The notes under the pieces are model-generated. The model made no database searches and was not told where the DNA came from. It saw only the letters and a list, made by a program, of their open reading frames with translations. A stretch of 34,686 bases of DNA from JAQVSH01 sp964349835 (lineage in GTDB: Bacteria > Bacteroidota > Bacteroidia > Bacteroidales > UBA4181): the NCBI GenBank assembly GCA_964349835.1, contig CAYGID010000017.1, positions 1 to 34,686 on the forward strand, given 5' to 3'. Made by a program: the position numbers and the translations under genes. This document shows positions 8,757 through 17,041 of this stretch, one piece after another; the stretch's first letter is position 1, and the number at the start of each line of letters is the position of its first letter.

Positions 8757-10277
8757 ATGGCACATTTTCGAAAAATATATCTGTTCATCGCACCGGTAGT
8801 GGCACTCCTCTTGGGAGGCCCGCTGTGGGGAGAGTCTGCGGCTCAAACCCCCGATTCATTGTCGCACTATCTCGAAGCGGCAGCCAGGGATAATCCCGGA
8901 GTTAAGGCCGATTTTTTGGACTATCGGGCCGCCCTGCAAAAAATTGCGCAGGCAGGTGCCTATCCTGATCCCGAATTGGAGATAGGTATGTTCCTTGAAC
9001 CCATGGAGATTATCGGCGGAAAACAGGTTGCCGAATTCAAACTGATGCAGATGTTTCCATGGTTTGGTACCAAGCGGGCGGCAGAGAGCGAAGCAACCCA
9101 TATGGCAAAAATGGCATTTGAGAAGTTTCGCGAAACGCGCGATAATCTCTTTCTGGAGGTCTCTACCCAATGGTACCTTCTCTGCAACCTGCAACAAAAG
9201 TTGCTAAACTACCAGGAAAACCGCCTCTTGTTAGGCCGGCTTGAACAACTGGCACTACAAAGATTTTCATCTCCTTCGGGGGCGTCGGCCGGCGGCTCGG
9301 CACGCTCCTCCCCTGCGCAACCCTCCGCACGCGCTACTTCGGGCAATGGAGGCATGTCGTCGATGGGGTCGATGGAGTCGAACGAAGGCTCTCAGCCAAC
9401 GGCTCGAACCGTCGGCACCCCCTCGATGGGAGGCACGGGCTCCGAAATGTCGGGATCTATGAGTAGTGGCTCCTCGGGAGGGATGTCGAATGTGCTGCGC
9501 ATTCAGTTGGAGATAGCCGGACTCGATAACCGCATAGAAAGTGTCGGCTCCCAACTGAAGGCCGAAAAGGCTCGGTTTAATGCGCTGCTCAACCGGAGGC
9601 CGGAAAACCACATCACGGTGCCCGACAGCTTTCATCAGGTGGTACTTCATTTCGACCCGGATTCTATTATGTCGCAAATCGGCAACCGGAGCCCGATGTT
9701 GGCCATGCTTCAGGAAGAGGAAGGGGTGTACCAATCGAAGGCCGAGATGGATAAAAAAATGGGGTATCCCATGTTTGGCGTCGGAATCCAATATATGGTC
9801 AATAGAGAGACAACGAACCCGATGTTTGCGATGGACAATATGAATGGAAAAGACATGTTGATGCCTATGCTCTCTCTCTCTATTCCCGTGGTGCGCGATA
9901 AATACAGGGCGCGGAAACGCGAAAGTCTCTATCTGTGGCAGGCGGCAAGGTCGCGATATACCCAGACCTATAACGCGCTGGCAGCGGAATGGCACAAAAC
10001 CAGACATCTGCTCGACGATGCCATGCGAAAAGTTGCGCTCTATACCAAGCAATCGGAACTTGCACAAACCACGGCCAATCTCACGGTTCAGGAGTTTATA
10101 ACCGGAAAGAGTACGTTGTCGGATGTAATTTTGATTCATCGACAACTGTTAGAATTTCAGTTGAATCAGGCCGAGGCAGTGGCAGAATATAACACCATGG
10201 CGGCCACGGTCAAGAAGTTATTATCCTTTAGCGACACCGAACAAAACGTAAATCATCTCAATTATGAAAATCGATAA
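8757..10277 (+). CDS. cusC: CusC/TolC-type outer-membrane efflux protein with Met/Ser/Gly-rich insert
   Basis: Outer-membrane factor of about 506 residues. ATG 8757 gives a clean signal peptide (MAHFRKIYLFIAPVVALLLG...); ATG 8733 is an alternative that would overlap the cusA stop. Two helical OEP repeats are visible: YLEAAARDNPGVKAD with the YPDPELEIG segment, then the second half from LRIQLEIAGLDNRIES onward, ending with the QLLEFQLNQAEAVAEYN helix. Between the halves, about residues 171-245 form a low-complexity insert rich in Gly, Ser and Met (GGMSSMGSMESN, GSEMSGSMSSG). It is overlapped by the adaptor gene by 14 bases, so the two are probably translationally coupled. Confidence 0.88.
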   Translation: MAHFRKIYLFIAPVVALLLGGPLWGESAAQTPDSLSHYLEAAARDNPGVKADFLDYRAALQKIAQAGAYPDPELEIGMFLEPMEIIGGKQVAEFKLMQMFPWFGTKRAAESEATHMAKMAFEKFRETRDNLFLEVSTQWYLLCNLQQKLLNYQENRLLLGRLEQLALQRFSSPSGASAGGSARSSPAQPSARATSGNGGMSSMGSMESNEGSQPTARTVGTPSMGGTGSEMSGSMSSGSSGGMSNVLRIQLEIAGLDNRIESVGSQLKAEKARFNALLNRRPENHITVPDSFHQVVLHFDPDSIMSQIGNRSPMLAMLQEEEGVYQSKAEMDKKMGYPMFGVGIQYMVNRETTNPMFAMDNMNGKDMLMPMLSLSIPVVRDKYRARKRESLYLWQAARSRYTQTYNALAAEWHKTRHLLDDAMRKVALYTKQSELAQTTANLTVQEFITGKSTLSDVILIHRQLLEFQLNQAEAVAEYNTMAATVKKLLSFSDTEQNVNHLNYENR

Positions 10278-11883
10278 AATTGCCCGTCGTATCAGGCATC
10301 GTTATGTTGTGTACGGCCTGATCCTGGCGACCGGACTTTTTCTGGGCCGGCTCATATTCGGGGGTGCTCCGCATCATCAGCAGGAGGTTGTGGAACATCT
10401 CCATGAAGAGGGTTCCGAAGAACATTCGGGTGAGATCTACACCTGTGCCATGCACCCGCAGATCAGGCAAAACCAACCGGGCGATTGTCCGCTTTGCGGT
10501 ATGGATCTGATTCCGCTGCAGATGTCGGGGAGCGGCGATTCAGCCATTCCGCCAGAGGCCATTCAGTTTTCGGAGGAGGCCATTGCCTTGGCAAATATTC
10601 AAACCACGAGGGTGAGCAAACAAAACCCGGAAAAAGTGTTACGACTGTACGGCACCATTCAGGTGGATGAGCGGCTTTCGCAATCGCAGACGGCACATGT
10701 AGGGGGTCGGATCGAATCGCTTCATATCAATTTTACCGGCGAAACGGTAACGCAGGGCGACCCGCTTGCCACCCTCTATTCGCCCGAGTTGATGAGTGCT
10801 CAGCAGGAGTTGTTGGAGGCAGCGCGGATGCAGACGGTTCAACCCGCACTGTTGGAGGCGGCCCGGGAGAAACTCAGGTTGTGGAAAATTTCCGACGCCC
10901 AGATAGCTGCAATAGAGCAGTCGGGTAAGGTGTCGTCAACCGTCGAAATCAGGGCCAACGCCGCAGGAATTGTGGTAGAAAAAAGGGTGAATCAGGGCGA
11001 TTATGTAATGCCCGGGAGCGTGCTCTTTACCTTGGCCAATCTCTCGCAGGTGTGGGCTCTGTTCGATGCCTACGAATCGGATTTGCCGTTTTTAAAAGTG
11101 GGTAACCGCGTGGATTTCACGCTACAAGCCCTTCCGGGAAAAACCTTTAGCGGGAGAATCGCTTTTATCGATCCTATGCTCGACAAGACAACCCGTACAG
11201 CCAAAGTCAGGGTCGAAACAGCCAATCCGGGTTTGCAACTTAAACCGGAGATGTATGCCAACGCCGTGATTACAGCGCCGTTACCCTCCTTTACTCATCA
11301 GATCGTTATCCCAAAGTCAGCACTATTGTGGACGGGGAAACGGTCGATTGTCTATGTAAAACAGCCCGACACAACCACTCCGGCATTTATGTTACACGAA
11401 ATTGAACTCGGCCCTTCGCTCGGCGATTCGTATGTGGTGCTTTCGGGTCTGCAAGAGGGCGACGAGGTGGTGACACAGGGAACCTTTATCGTCGACGCCA
11501 GCGCACAACTCGAAGGGAAACGCAGTATGATGAACCGCACTCCATCGCTGCCTGTGGCCGGGCATGCACAACATGGTGAGGCACAAAACGGGAAGGCACA
11601 TGAACAGCTTATGGCCCGGAGCACTCACGCAATGCTGGGGGTAAAAGGGTTATGCGATATGTGTAAAGAGCGGATCGAAACCACAGCAAAAGGGGTACAG
11701 GGGGTTACTTCGGCCGTTTGGGATAAGGCAACAGCTACGCTGCACCTCGATTTCGACAGCACGCAGACAACGCTCGATGCAATCAGTAAGGCCATTGCCG
11801 CAGTAGGACACGATACCGACAGAGACAAAGCCGATCAGGCGGTTTACGATGCACTCCCCGGATGTTGCAAATACCGCGAATAG
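10264..11883 (+). CDS. cusB: CusB-type RND adaptor with N-terminal metal-binding and C-terminal HMA domains
   Basis: Periplasmic adaptor of 539 residues, anchored by one N-terminal helix (VVYGLILATGLFLG). A His/Glu-rich linker (HHQQEVVEHLHEE) is followed by a heavy-metal-binding zinc-ribbon-like module: C61-A-M-H, C75-P-L-C78-G-M-D. Residues ~100-420 are the barrel-sandwich (HlyD/CusB) adaptor body with the hairpin around ELMSAQQELLEAARM. The C-terminus, from about 455, is an HMA ferredoxin-like domain with GLCDMC (C464, C467), plus a final GCCKYRE. E. coli CusB lacks both metal modules and uses a separate CusF chaperone; none is seen here, so these domains may load the pump. The stop is one base from the end of the convergent GH127 gene. 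Confidence 0.9.
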   Translation: MKIDKIARRIRHRYVVYGLILATGLFLGRLIFGGAPHHQQEVVEHLHEEGSEEHSGEIYTCAMHPQIRQNQPGDCPLCGMDLIPLQMSGSGDSAIPPEAIQFSEEAIALANIQTTRVSKQNPEKVLRLYGTIQVDERLSQSQTAHVGGRIESLHINFTGETVTQGDPLATLYSPELMSAQQELLEAARMQTVQPALLEAAREKLRLWKISDAQIAAIEQSGKVSSTVEIRANAAGIVVEKRVNQGDYVMPGSVLFTLANLSQVWALFDAYESDLPFLKVGNRVDFTLQALPGKTFSGRIAFIDPMLDKTTRTAKVRVETANPGLQLKPEMYANAVITAPLPSFTHQIVIPKSALLWTGKRSIVYVKQPDTTTPAFMLHEIELGPSLGDSYVVLSGLQEGDEVVTQGTFIVDASAQLEGKRSMMNRTPSLPVAGHAQHGEAQNGKAHEQLMARSTHAMLGVKGLCDMCKERIETTAKGVQGVTSAVWDKATATLHLDFDSTQTTLDAISKAIAAVGHDTDRDKADQAVYDALPGCCKYRE

Positions 11884-11884
11884 G

Positions 11885-14800
11885 TTACTGCAGCACTACA
11901 TCCAGATAGACCGAATGGCGGCCGTAGGTGTCGTAGAAGGGTTTAAACTGCACGCCGTCGATGGCAAACTCCAGGGTAGCGGGGTTGCCGGTGATGGCTT
12001 TGCTGATATCATCGGCAGGGAGGGTTATGCGACGCCAGTCGGTGCGGGCTTCGGGCTCCTGGGCAGCTAACAGCACGGGTCCGTAGAAGAGGCTGGCAAT
12101 GTTTTGCTGATCCATCACAGGCTCCAGATAGAAGGTGAAGGGCATCTGCAGCTCTACAGTGTCGCCCGATTTCCAGTTGCGGCCGAGGGTGAGGTAGCTG
12201 CCGGGTTGGGCTGTTACCTTTTCGGTTTTTCCGTTGATCTTCACAAAAAAGCCTTTGGTGGCCCATTCCGGAACCCGGACTTTTAGGTCGAAGGTGCCGC
12301 TTCCCTCGATGGTGAGCAGGGTGCGATCCTCTTTGGGAAAGGCGGTGGTTTGGGTTACGGTGATATTTTTGTCGGTCCAGAGCAGTTTTGAGGGGATGTA
12401 GAGGTTTACGTAGAGGGCGCGATTGTCGGCACTCTTCAGGTAGATGGCATTCTGCAGTTTGGTATTGCTCTCAAGTGCAGTTCCGTTGCAGCAGGTAAAG
12501 CCCGACATATTGGCGTTCCCAAACTGTTTTACCGAACCGGCCCGCAAGGGCACGTGGTAGGTATTGGCAGGGCTGTTCTCGGCCACGGAGGCGAGGATAT
12601 GGTTGTAGAGCCCCCGTTCGTAGTAGTCCATAAAAGCGGCATCCTGCTTGAAGAGGAACAGATCGCGGGTAAGTTTAAGCATGTTGTATGTGGCACAGGT
12701 CTCGTTCTGGCCTCCGGCAGCAAAGCCGTTCTCGTAGAGAGAGGAAGGCTGGGCAATAAAGCACTCGGCATTGTTGGGGTTGCGTGCACCTGCCACGCCG
12801 CCGATGCTGTACATGTAGTCGTGAGTTGCCATGTGCCAGAAGTTCTCGGCAATGTGGTAGTATTCGGGGTTGTGCAAATCGCGGTAGGTTTCCAGTGCAC
12901 CTACAATTTGGGGAATGTGCTGGTTGGCATGGAGCGAACGGAACATATCCACATTCTTGGCCAGGCCGTGCGAGTGATCGGCATCGCCATAAAAGAGCCG
13001 TGTGTTGTCGAATAACCGGGCGGCTTCGAGGTAGCGCGGTTCGTTGGTGAGTCGGTAGAGTCGGGCCATGGCATCGTTCATACCCCCGTACTCGCCGGCA
13101 ATGTAACGGTTCCACATACTGATTAGGGTCTCCTTGGGCAATTGACTCAACCGGGCATGCACCCAGCTGCCCATCCCCTTCACTATCTCGAGCGCTTTGG
13201 GGTTACCGCTAATCTCATAGATATCCATCAAACCGGCCAGAATCTTGTGGAGGGTGTAGTAGGGCGCCCAGATCTGTGCGTCCGATCCGCCATAGGTGGC
13301 TCCCTTTTCGAGCATGATGAATTGGTCGGGGGGGTAGGCACTGATAAACCCTTTGCCCCAGTTCCAGTAGTCGGTTCGGATGCTATCTTCGCGCAAATCT
13401 GATACATAGGCACTCTTTCCTTTGGCAGGAGGAACCGCTTTGGGATCGGCAACGGCTTCGCCACCGGCGGTTTTGGGTTGTCCCGACAGTTGCGATAAGG
13501 CATGGAGGGTGTTGACCATATACTCCATCTTGGCTGCAAAGTTGGCCTGGAGAGCAGGATCGTATCCGGCACCGGCATAGGCTTGAGCTATGGCGGTAAG
13601 GTAGTGTCCGGTGGCATGTCCGCGCAGTTTGGTTTGCTGGCTGTCCCAGCCGCCAAGGGGTTTGGCCCCTTCGGGTTGCGGCTGCCCAAAGGCGTTCCGA
13701 AACATATAGAGGAACTGGTCGGGGTTAGAAGCGGCCAGGCCGCTCATAAACTTGTTGCGGTTCTCAATAAATTTGGTGTCGTGTTGGTGCTGGTCGGGAG
13801 TTAAGAGAATCTGTTCCAGCGGAAAGGGTTCGAGTGCACGCTCAGGAGCAGCCGGCTGTGCGGCCTCTTTTACGGTGACGGTGGCCTTGGGTTGCAGTTT
13901 GGTGCCGGCCACGCGGCCTGTGAGGGTATAGGTACCGGGCTTTAGCACCTGGCTGTTATCGGCAGGGGCCGGCCAGATCACTCTTACTTCGGGCTTCACA
14001 GCTGCTTTGAGCTTGGGGCTGTATTCTCCTTTTACATAGCGGGGCAGCCGGGGCAGATAGCCCGTTACGGTCTCTACTGCGATATCCGGAACGGCGGTGA
14101 GAAAACGGGTGTAGAGTTGCGGTGTGGTATCGGTAAATTGGGGCAGGTTGCGGTCGGGTTCGGCTCTGCGACGGGTGGCAGGCGCCCCCCGACGAAGGGC
14201 ATTCTGATGGATGGCACCAATTTGTTGGGCTGTGAGGGCAATACGATAGATGCGGAAATCGGCTAACTTGGCATTCAGGGGGGCACCATTCGCTGTTTGC
14301 GATTTCCCGATGTAGAGGTGATTATTCCCGGCCGCAGTGGGATCGAACAAGGCATCTAACCCGGCGGAGAGCCCTTTGGCCTCGCCCACGGGAAGGCCGT
14401 TCAGGAAGGTGGTGAGCGTTTTAGAAGCCACATTCACCACGATGGCCAGATGGTTCCAACGGTTCAGGGGCAGTGGCTCCGAAGCGGTAGAAAGGGTTTG
14501 CGAGGGGGTGGCAATCTGTGCCAAAAGCCCTTTCTGCGACGGGGTGCCGGCCGGATTTACCCAAATATGTGCGTTCCTGCTCTTCCCAAAATCGAAGAGG
14601 GTCTGGCCCGGCATTTCCGACCGAAGATAGATCCAGCCGGTAAGGGTAAGTGCCTCCTCCCCCATCACCGATTCGCCCGGGAGGGTAAGAAAGGTTTCGC
14701 TGTTTCCCGACAGAGAGAGAACGTTTCCAAACAGTGAATCGGCCACAAAGCGGGCATCGCCGCCTTGTATGTTGGCATGCAGGTTGTTACGCGATGCATC

Positions 14801-14947
14801 GTTGGCGTTCTCTCGCAAGGTATATCTGGCAAGTAATCCGGTTTCTCCAATTCCATCGATGATTTGGTCGCCTTGCGCCAAAACCAAAGGGGCAAAGAAA
14901 GCAAACAGGGTTAGCAATAGGCCGATTAAAAGGGGGCATTTTTTCAT
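11885..14947 (-). CDS. Secreted LamG + Ig-like + GH127 beta-L-arabinofuranosidase
   Basis: A 1020-residue exported glycosidase. After a signal peptide (ending near LVLAQG) come a LamG/concanavalin-like domain (about 30-240, with ALTLTGWIYL), a short proline/arginine linker, and a Big_4-like Ig domain (about 280-365, with LKPGTYTLTGRVAG). GH127 (DUF1680) follows from about 375 to 1020. The GH127 zinc/cysteine centre known from the Bifidobacterium enzyme is visible: E749 and C751 in QNETC, and C819-C820 in FTCCNGT, where C819 should be the nucleophile. Expected action is release of beta-linked L-arabinofuranose from plant glycans or glycoproteins; related DUF1680 families have other specificities. 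The gene stands alone with its own promoter and operator-like repeat, apart from the mannan genes. Confidence 0.9.
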   Translation of the reverse strand: MKKCPLLIGLLLTLFAFFAPLVLAQGDQIIDGIGETGLLARYTLRENANDASRNNLHANIQGGDARFVADSLFGNVLSLSGNSETFLTLPGESVMGEEALTLTGWIYLRSEMPGQTLFDFGKSRNAHIWVNPAGTPSQKGLLAQIATPSQTLSTASEPLPLNRWNHLAIVVNVASKTLTTFLNGLPVGEAKGLSAGLDALFDPTAAGNNHLYIGKSQTANGAPLNAKLADFRIYRIALTAQQIGAIHQNALRRGAPATRRRAEPDRNLPQFTDTTPQLYTRFLTAVPDIAVETVTGYLPRLPRYVKGEYSPKLKAAVKPEVRVIWPAPADNSQVLKPGTYTLTGRVAGTKLQPKATVTVKEAAQPAAPERALEPFPLEQILLTPDQHQHDTKFIENRNKFMSGLAASNPDQFLYMFRNAFGQPQPEGAKPLGGWDSQQTKLRGHATGHYLTAIAQAYAGAGYDPALQANFAAKMEYMVNTLHALSQLSGQPKTAGGEAVADPKAVPPAKGKSAYVSDLREDSIRTDYWNWGKGFISAYPPDQFIMLEKGATYGGSDAQIWAPYYTLHKILAGLMDIYEISGNPKALEIVKGMGSWVHARLSQLPKETLISMWNRYIAGEYGGMNDAMARLYRLTNEPRYLEAARLFDNTRLFYGDADHSHGLAKNVDMFRSLHANQHIPQIVGALETYRDLHNPEYYHIAENFWHMATHDYMYSIGGVAGARNPNNAECFIAQPSSLYENGFAAGGQNETCATYNMLKLTRDLFLFKQDAAFMDYYERGLYNHILASVAENSPANTYHVPLRAGSVKQFGNANMSGFTCCNGTALESNTKLQNAIYLKSADNRALYVNLYIPSKLLWTDKNITVTQTTAFPKEDRTLLTIEGSGTFDLKVRVPEWATKGFFVKINGKTEKVTAQPGSYLTLGRNWKSGDTVELQMPFTFYLEPVMDQQNIASLFYGPVLLAAQEPEARTDWRRITLPADDISKAITGNPATLEFAIDGVQFKPFYDTYGRHSVYLDVVLQ

Positions 14948-14974
14948 AGAAGCAGAGTCGTTTTAAGGTAAACA

Positions 14975-15003
14975 GCGTAACGAAAGTACCACTGTCGTTA
15001 CGC
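14975..15003. promoter_or_regulatory. Operator-like inverted repeat over the GH127 promoter
   Basis: GCGTAACGA (14975-14983) and TCGTTACGC (14995-15003) are perfect 9-base inverted copies separated by 11 bases, about two helical turns centre to centre. The repeat covers the -7 element and part of the spacer, so a dimeric regulator bound here would block transcription of the GH127 gene. It has no U-run and is not a terminator. Confidence 0.55.
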
Positions 15004-15012
15004 AAATGCAAA
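14981..15012 (-). promoter_or_regulatory. Promoter of the GH127 gene
   Basis: Read on the minus strand: TTTG (15009-15012), a 20-base spacer, then TACTTTCG (14981-14988). This fits the Bacteroidota -33/-7 consensus with one mismatch. The ATG at 14947 lies 33 bases downstream. An inverted repeat overlaps it. Confidence 0.6.
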
Positions 15013-15130
15013 CCCTTATCGGCCTACGGAAGCCATTAAAGGCGAATATCGACAATTCTGTCAGAGATGTGGATAATAGTTACAGATAGATTTCTCTTCT
15101 ACTCTGCCCGATTTTGGCATAGTGCGACGA

Positions 15131-15138
15131 TACTTTTG
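15131..15138 (+). promoter_or_regulatory. Possible -7 element for the vWA gene
   Basis: TACTTTTG fits TAnnTTTG exactly and lies 24 bases before the ATG at 15163. The nearest TTTG upstream (15113-15116) is only 14 bases away, shorter than the usual 19-21, so the -33 element is uncertain. Confidence 0.4.
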
Positions 15139-15162
15139 TTTTATTAACCAATTCTCTTACTC

Positions 15163-15810
15163 ATGGAAGCGACACAGAAAATTTTCAATCTCATTATTTT
15201 AGATGAAAGCGGATCGATGGAGGTTATTAAAAAACAGATTATTAGCGGATTTAATGAGTTGATACAAACCATTCAGGGCACAGCCGATTCGTTGCCTAAC
15301 CAGAAACATCTGATGACGATGGTTACATTTAACGGCATGGGCATGAAAACCCTCTTCGAAAATGAGGATGTGCATAAATTACAGCCGCTTACATCGCAAA
15401 ACTATCGTCCCAACTCTTCCACTCCCCTTTACGACGCCTTAGGCGACAGTATTTTGCGGTTGAAGAAGGTGGCCAATCTGATTCCCGACTGTCGGGTTTT
15501 GGTAACGGTGCTCACCGATGGTGAGGAAAACTCCTCGCGCGAATATTCGGGACAGGAGATTAAGAACCTGATCAATAAATTGTCGGCGCGCAACTGGACC
15601 TTTACCTATATCGGCACCGAACACGATGTGGAACATTCGGCTGTTACCATTGCTATTACCAATGTGATGAAGTTTGAGGCATCGACAGAGGGGATATCGG
15701 AGATGTTTGTGAAGGAGCGGAATGCACGAAACCGCTACTACAATAATGTAAACCGGGGTACTGATAACCAGACGGCCTATTATGACGAAGAGTCTGATGC
15801 CAAAAAATAG
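15163..15810 (+). CDS. Small cytoplasmic von Willebrand factor A domain protein
   Basis: A 215-residue protein that is almost entirely one vWA domain, without a signal peptide or membrane helix. The metal-ion-dependent adhesion site is complete: D14-x-S16-x-S18 (LDESGSM), T87 in SSTPLYDAL, and D119 in VLTDGEENS. Stand-alone bacterial vWA proteins of this kind usually act as metal-dependent protein-interaction modules, sometimes with AAA ATPases or in stress (Ter-like) systems. The C-terminal ~35 residues are charged and rich in Asn and Tyr. A WYL regulator gene follows after 38 bases on the same strand, so the two are probably co-transcribed. The partner protein is not known. Confidence 0.85.
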   Translation: MEATQKIFNLIILDESGSMEVIKKQIISGFNELIQTIQGTADSLPNQKHLMTMVTFNGMGMKTLFENEDVHKLQPLTSQNYRPNSSTPLYDALGDSILRLKKVANLIPDCRVLVTVLTDGEENSSREYSGQEIKNLINKLSARNWTFTYIGTEHDVEHSAVTIAITNVMKFEASTEGISEMFVKERNARNRYYNNVNRGTDNQTAYYDEESDAKK

Positions 15811-15848
15811 CAAATTAGCTACCTTCGTAAAAACAACACGGGTAGTAT

Positions 15849-16754
15849 ATGGCTAAAGATTTATTTCGCAGGTATATATGGCTGGTCGACACCATCAACC
15901 GCGCAAAGCGAATCACATTTGGAGAGATTAACCGGAAGTGGAAAAACAGTTCCATTTCGGAAGGCGAAGATTTGCCGTTACGCACTTTTCATAATCACAG
16001 AGTGGCCATAGAGGATACCTTTAACATTCTGATTGAATGCGATAAAGCTACAAACGAATATTATATAGATCACCCCGCAGATTTGAAGGAGGCCGAGGTA
16101 AGCAACTGGTTGCTGCATACCGTAACGGTTCGCAATCTGCTGAGTGAGGCCGGTTCGCTCAGGGATTGTCTCCAACTGGAGGCAGTACCCTCGGGCGAGC
16201 GGTTTTTGTTACCTATAGTGCATGCCATCCGCGACAGATGCGCCCTGCAGATTGTCTACCAAAGTTTTGTCCGTGAGGTACCGACCCGAATTTTGCTCGA
16301 TCCTTACCTCTTAAAATTGTTTCGACACCGTTGGTATATCATCGGCTTCAACCATGAATATCAGGAGGTTCGAACCTATGCCCTGGACCGGGTTCAGGAG
16401 TTGGAAGTTACAGAGCAGAGTTTCACACCGGTAAGCGATTTTGAGCCCGACACCCACTTCGACCACTGTTTCGGCATTATGGATAGCGGATCGCCCGAAA
16501 CGCTGATTATCCGGGTATCGGCCGCTCAGGCCAACTACATCCGCTCCTTCCCTCTGCACATTTCGCAGCAGGAGCTCCACACCCAGGCCGACTACAGCCT
16601 GTTTCAATATTACCTCAAACCCACCATCGACCTACTGCAGGAGTTGCTCTCGCACGGCCCCGAAATCGAAGTGATTTCGCCCCAGACTGTTCGAACCCGG
16701 ATGCAGGAGATGGTGCACCGAATGGAAGGGTTATACCCATTCTCGACAACTTGA
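15849..16754 (+). CDS. WYL-domain transcriptional regulator
   Basis: A 301-residue protein with an N-terminal winged-helix region (about 1-75; GEINRKW and LPLRTFHNHRVAIED) and a WYL domain from about 120 to 200. The name-giving residues read W162-Y163-I164 in RHRWYIIGFN, followed by YALDRVQELEV. A WCX-type C-terminal segment (ETLIIRVSA onward) ends the protein. WYL proteins sense nucleotides, nucleic acid ends or other ligands and often control DNA damage or phage-defence loci. Its likely target is its own operon with the vWA gene. The TGA stop is followed in the same frame, two codons later, by a HipA-like 3' remnant, so this may be a junction from past rearrangement. Confidence 0.88.
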   Translation: MAKDLFRRYIWLVDTINRAKRITFGEINRKWKNSSISEGEDLPLRTFHNHRVAIEDTFNILIECDKATNEYYIDHPADLKEAEVSNWLLHTVTVRNLLSEAGSLRDCLQLEAVPSGERFLLPIVHAIRDRCALQIVYQSFVREVPTRILLDPYLLKLFRHRWYIIGFNHEYQEVRTYALDRVQELEVTEQSFTPVSDFEPDTHFDHCFGIMDSGSPETLIIRVSAAQANYIRSFPLHISQQELHTQADYSLFQYYLKPTIDLLQELLSHGPEIEVISPQTVRTRMQEMVHRMEGLYPFSTT

Positions 16755-16757
16755 TGT

Positions 16758-16994
16758 TTGGAGTATTGCATAGGCGAAAGCTATCGCAATAGCGGACACC
16801 CGTGTAAAGAGGATTTTATCACGTTTGCAAACCGTATCGGAGTGTTACCAAAGAAGCGGGAGGCAATTATCAAGATGTTTTCTGAAAAAAATCCGCTAAT
16901 GGATGCGCTGATCGACAATTCGTTCCTGGACAACAAAACCAAACGGATGTACAAACACTCATATCAGGAGCGGTTGGGAAGATTTCGGAGATAG
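16758..16994 (+). pseudogene. 3' remnant of a HipA-like kinase gene
   Basis: The translated text from 16758 (LEYCIGESYRNSGHPCKEDF, then FANRIGVLPKKREAII and MIDALIDNSFL-like ALIDNSFLDNKTKRMY) looks like the last ~75 residues of a HipA-family serine/threonine kinase (toxin of HipBA-type systems). The kinase core, ATP loop and catalytic Asp are absent, and no ATG starts it. It is in the same frame as the WYL gene, separated from it only by TGA and one codon. The identification rests on recall of the family's C-terminal pattern, so it is moderate. Confidence 0.5.
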
Positions 16995-17041
16995 AAGAGC
17001 CGAGGTTTATTGTCAATAGGGTATTGGGAGCCGACTTAATC

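Noticed and set aside
9267..10145. Long minus-strand open frame (292 codons) opposite cusC
   Set aside because: Arg/His-rich shadow of the Gly/Ser-rich cusC coding strand; no recognisable domain or promoter.
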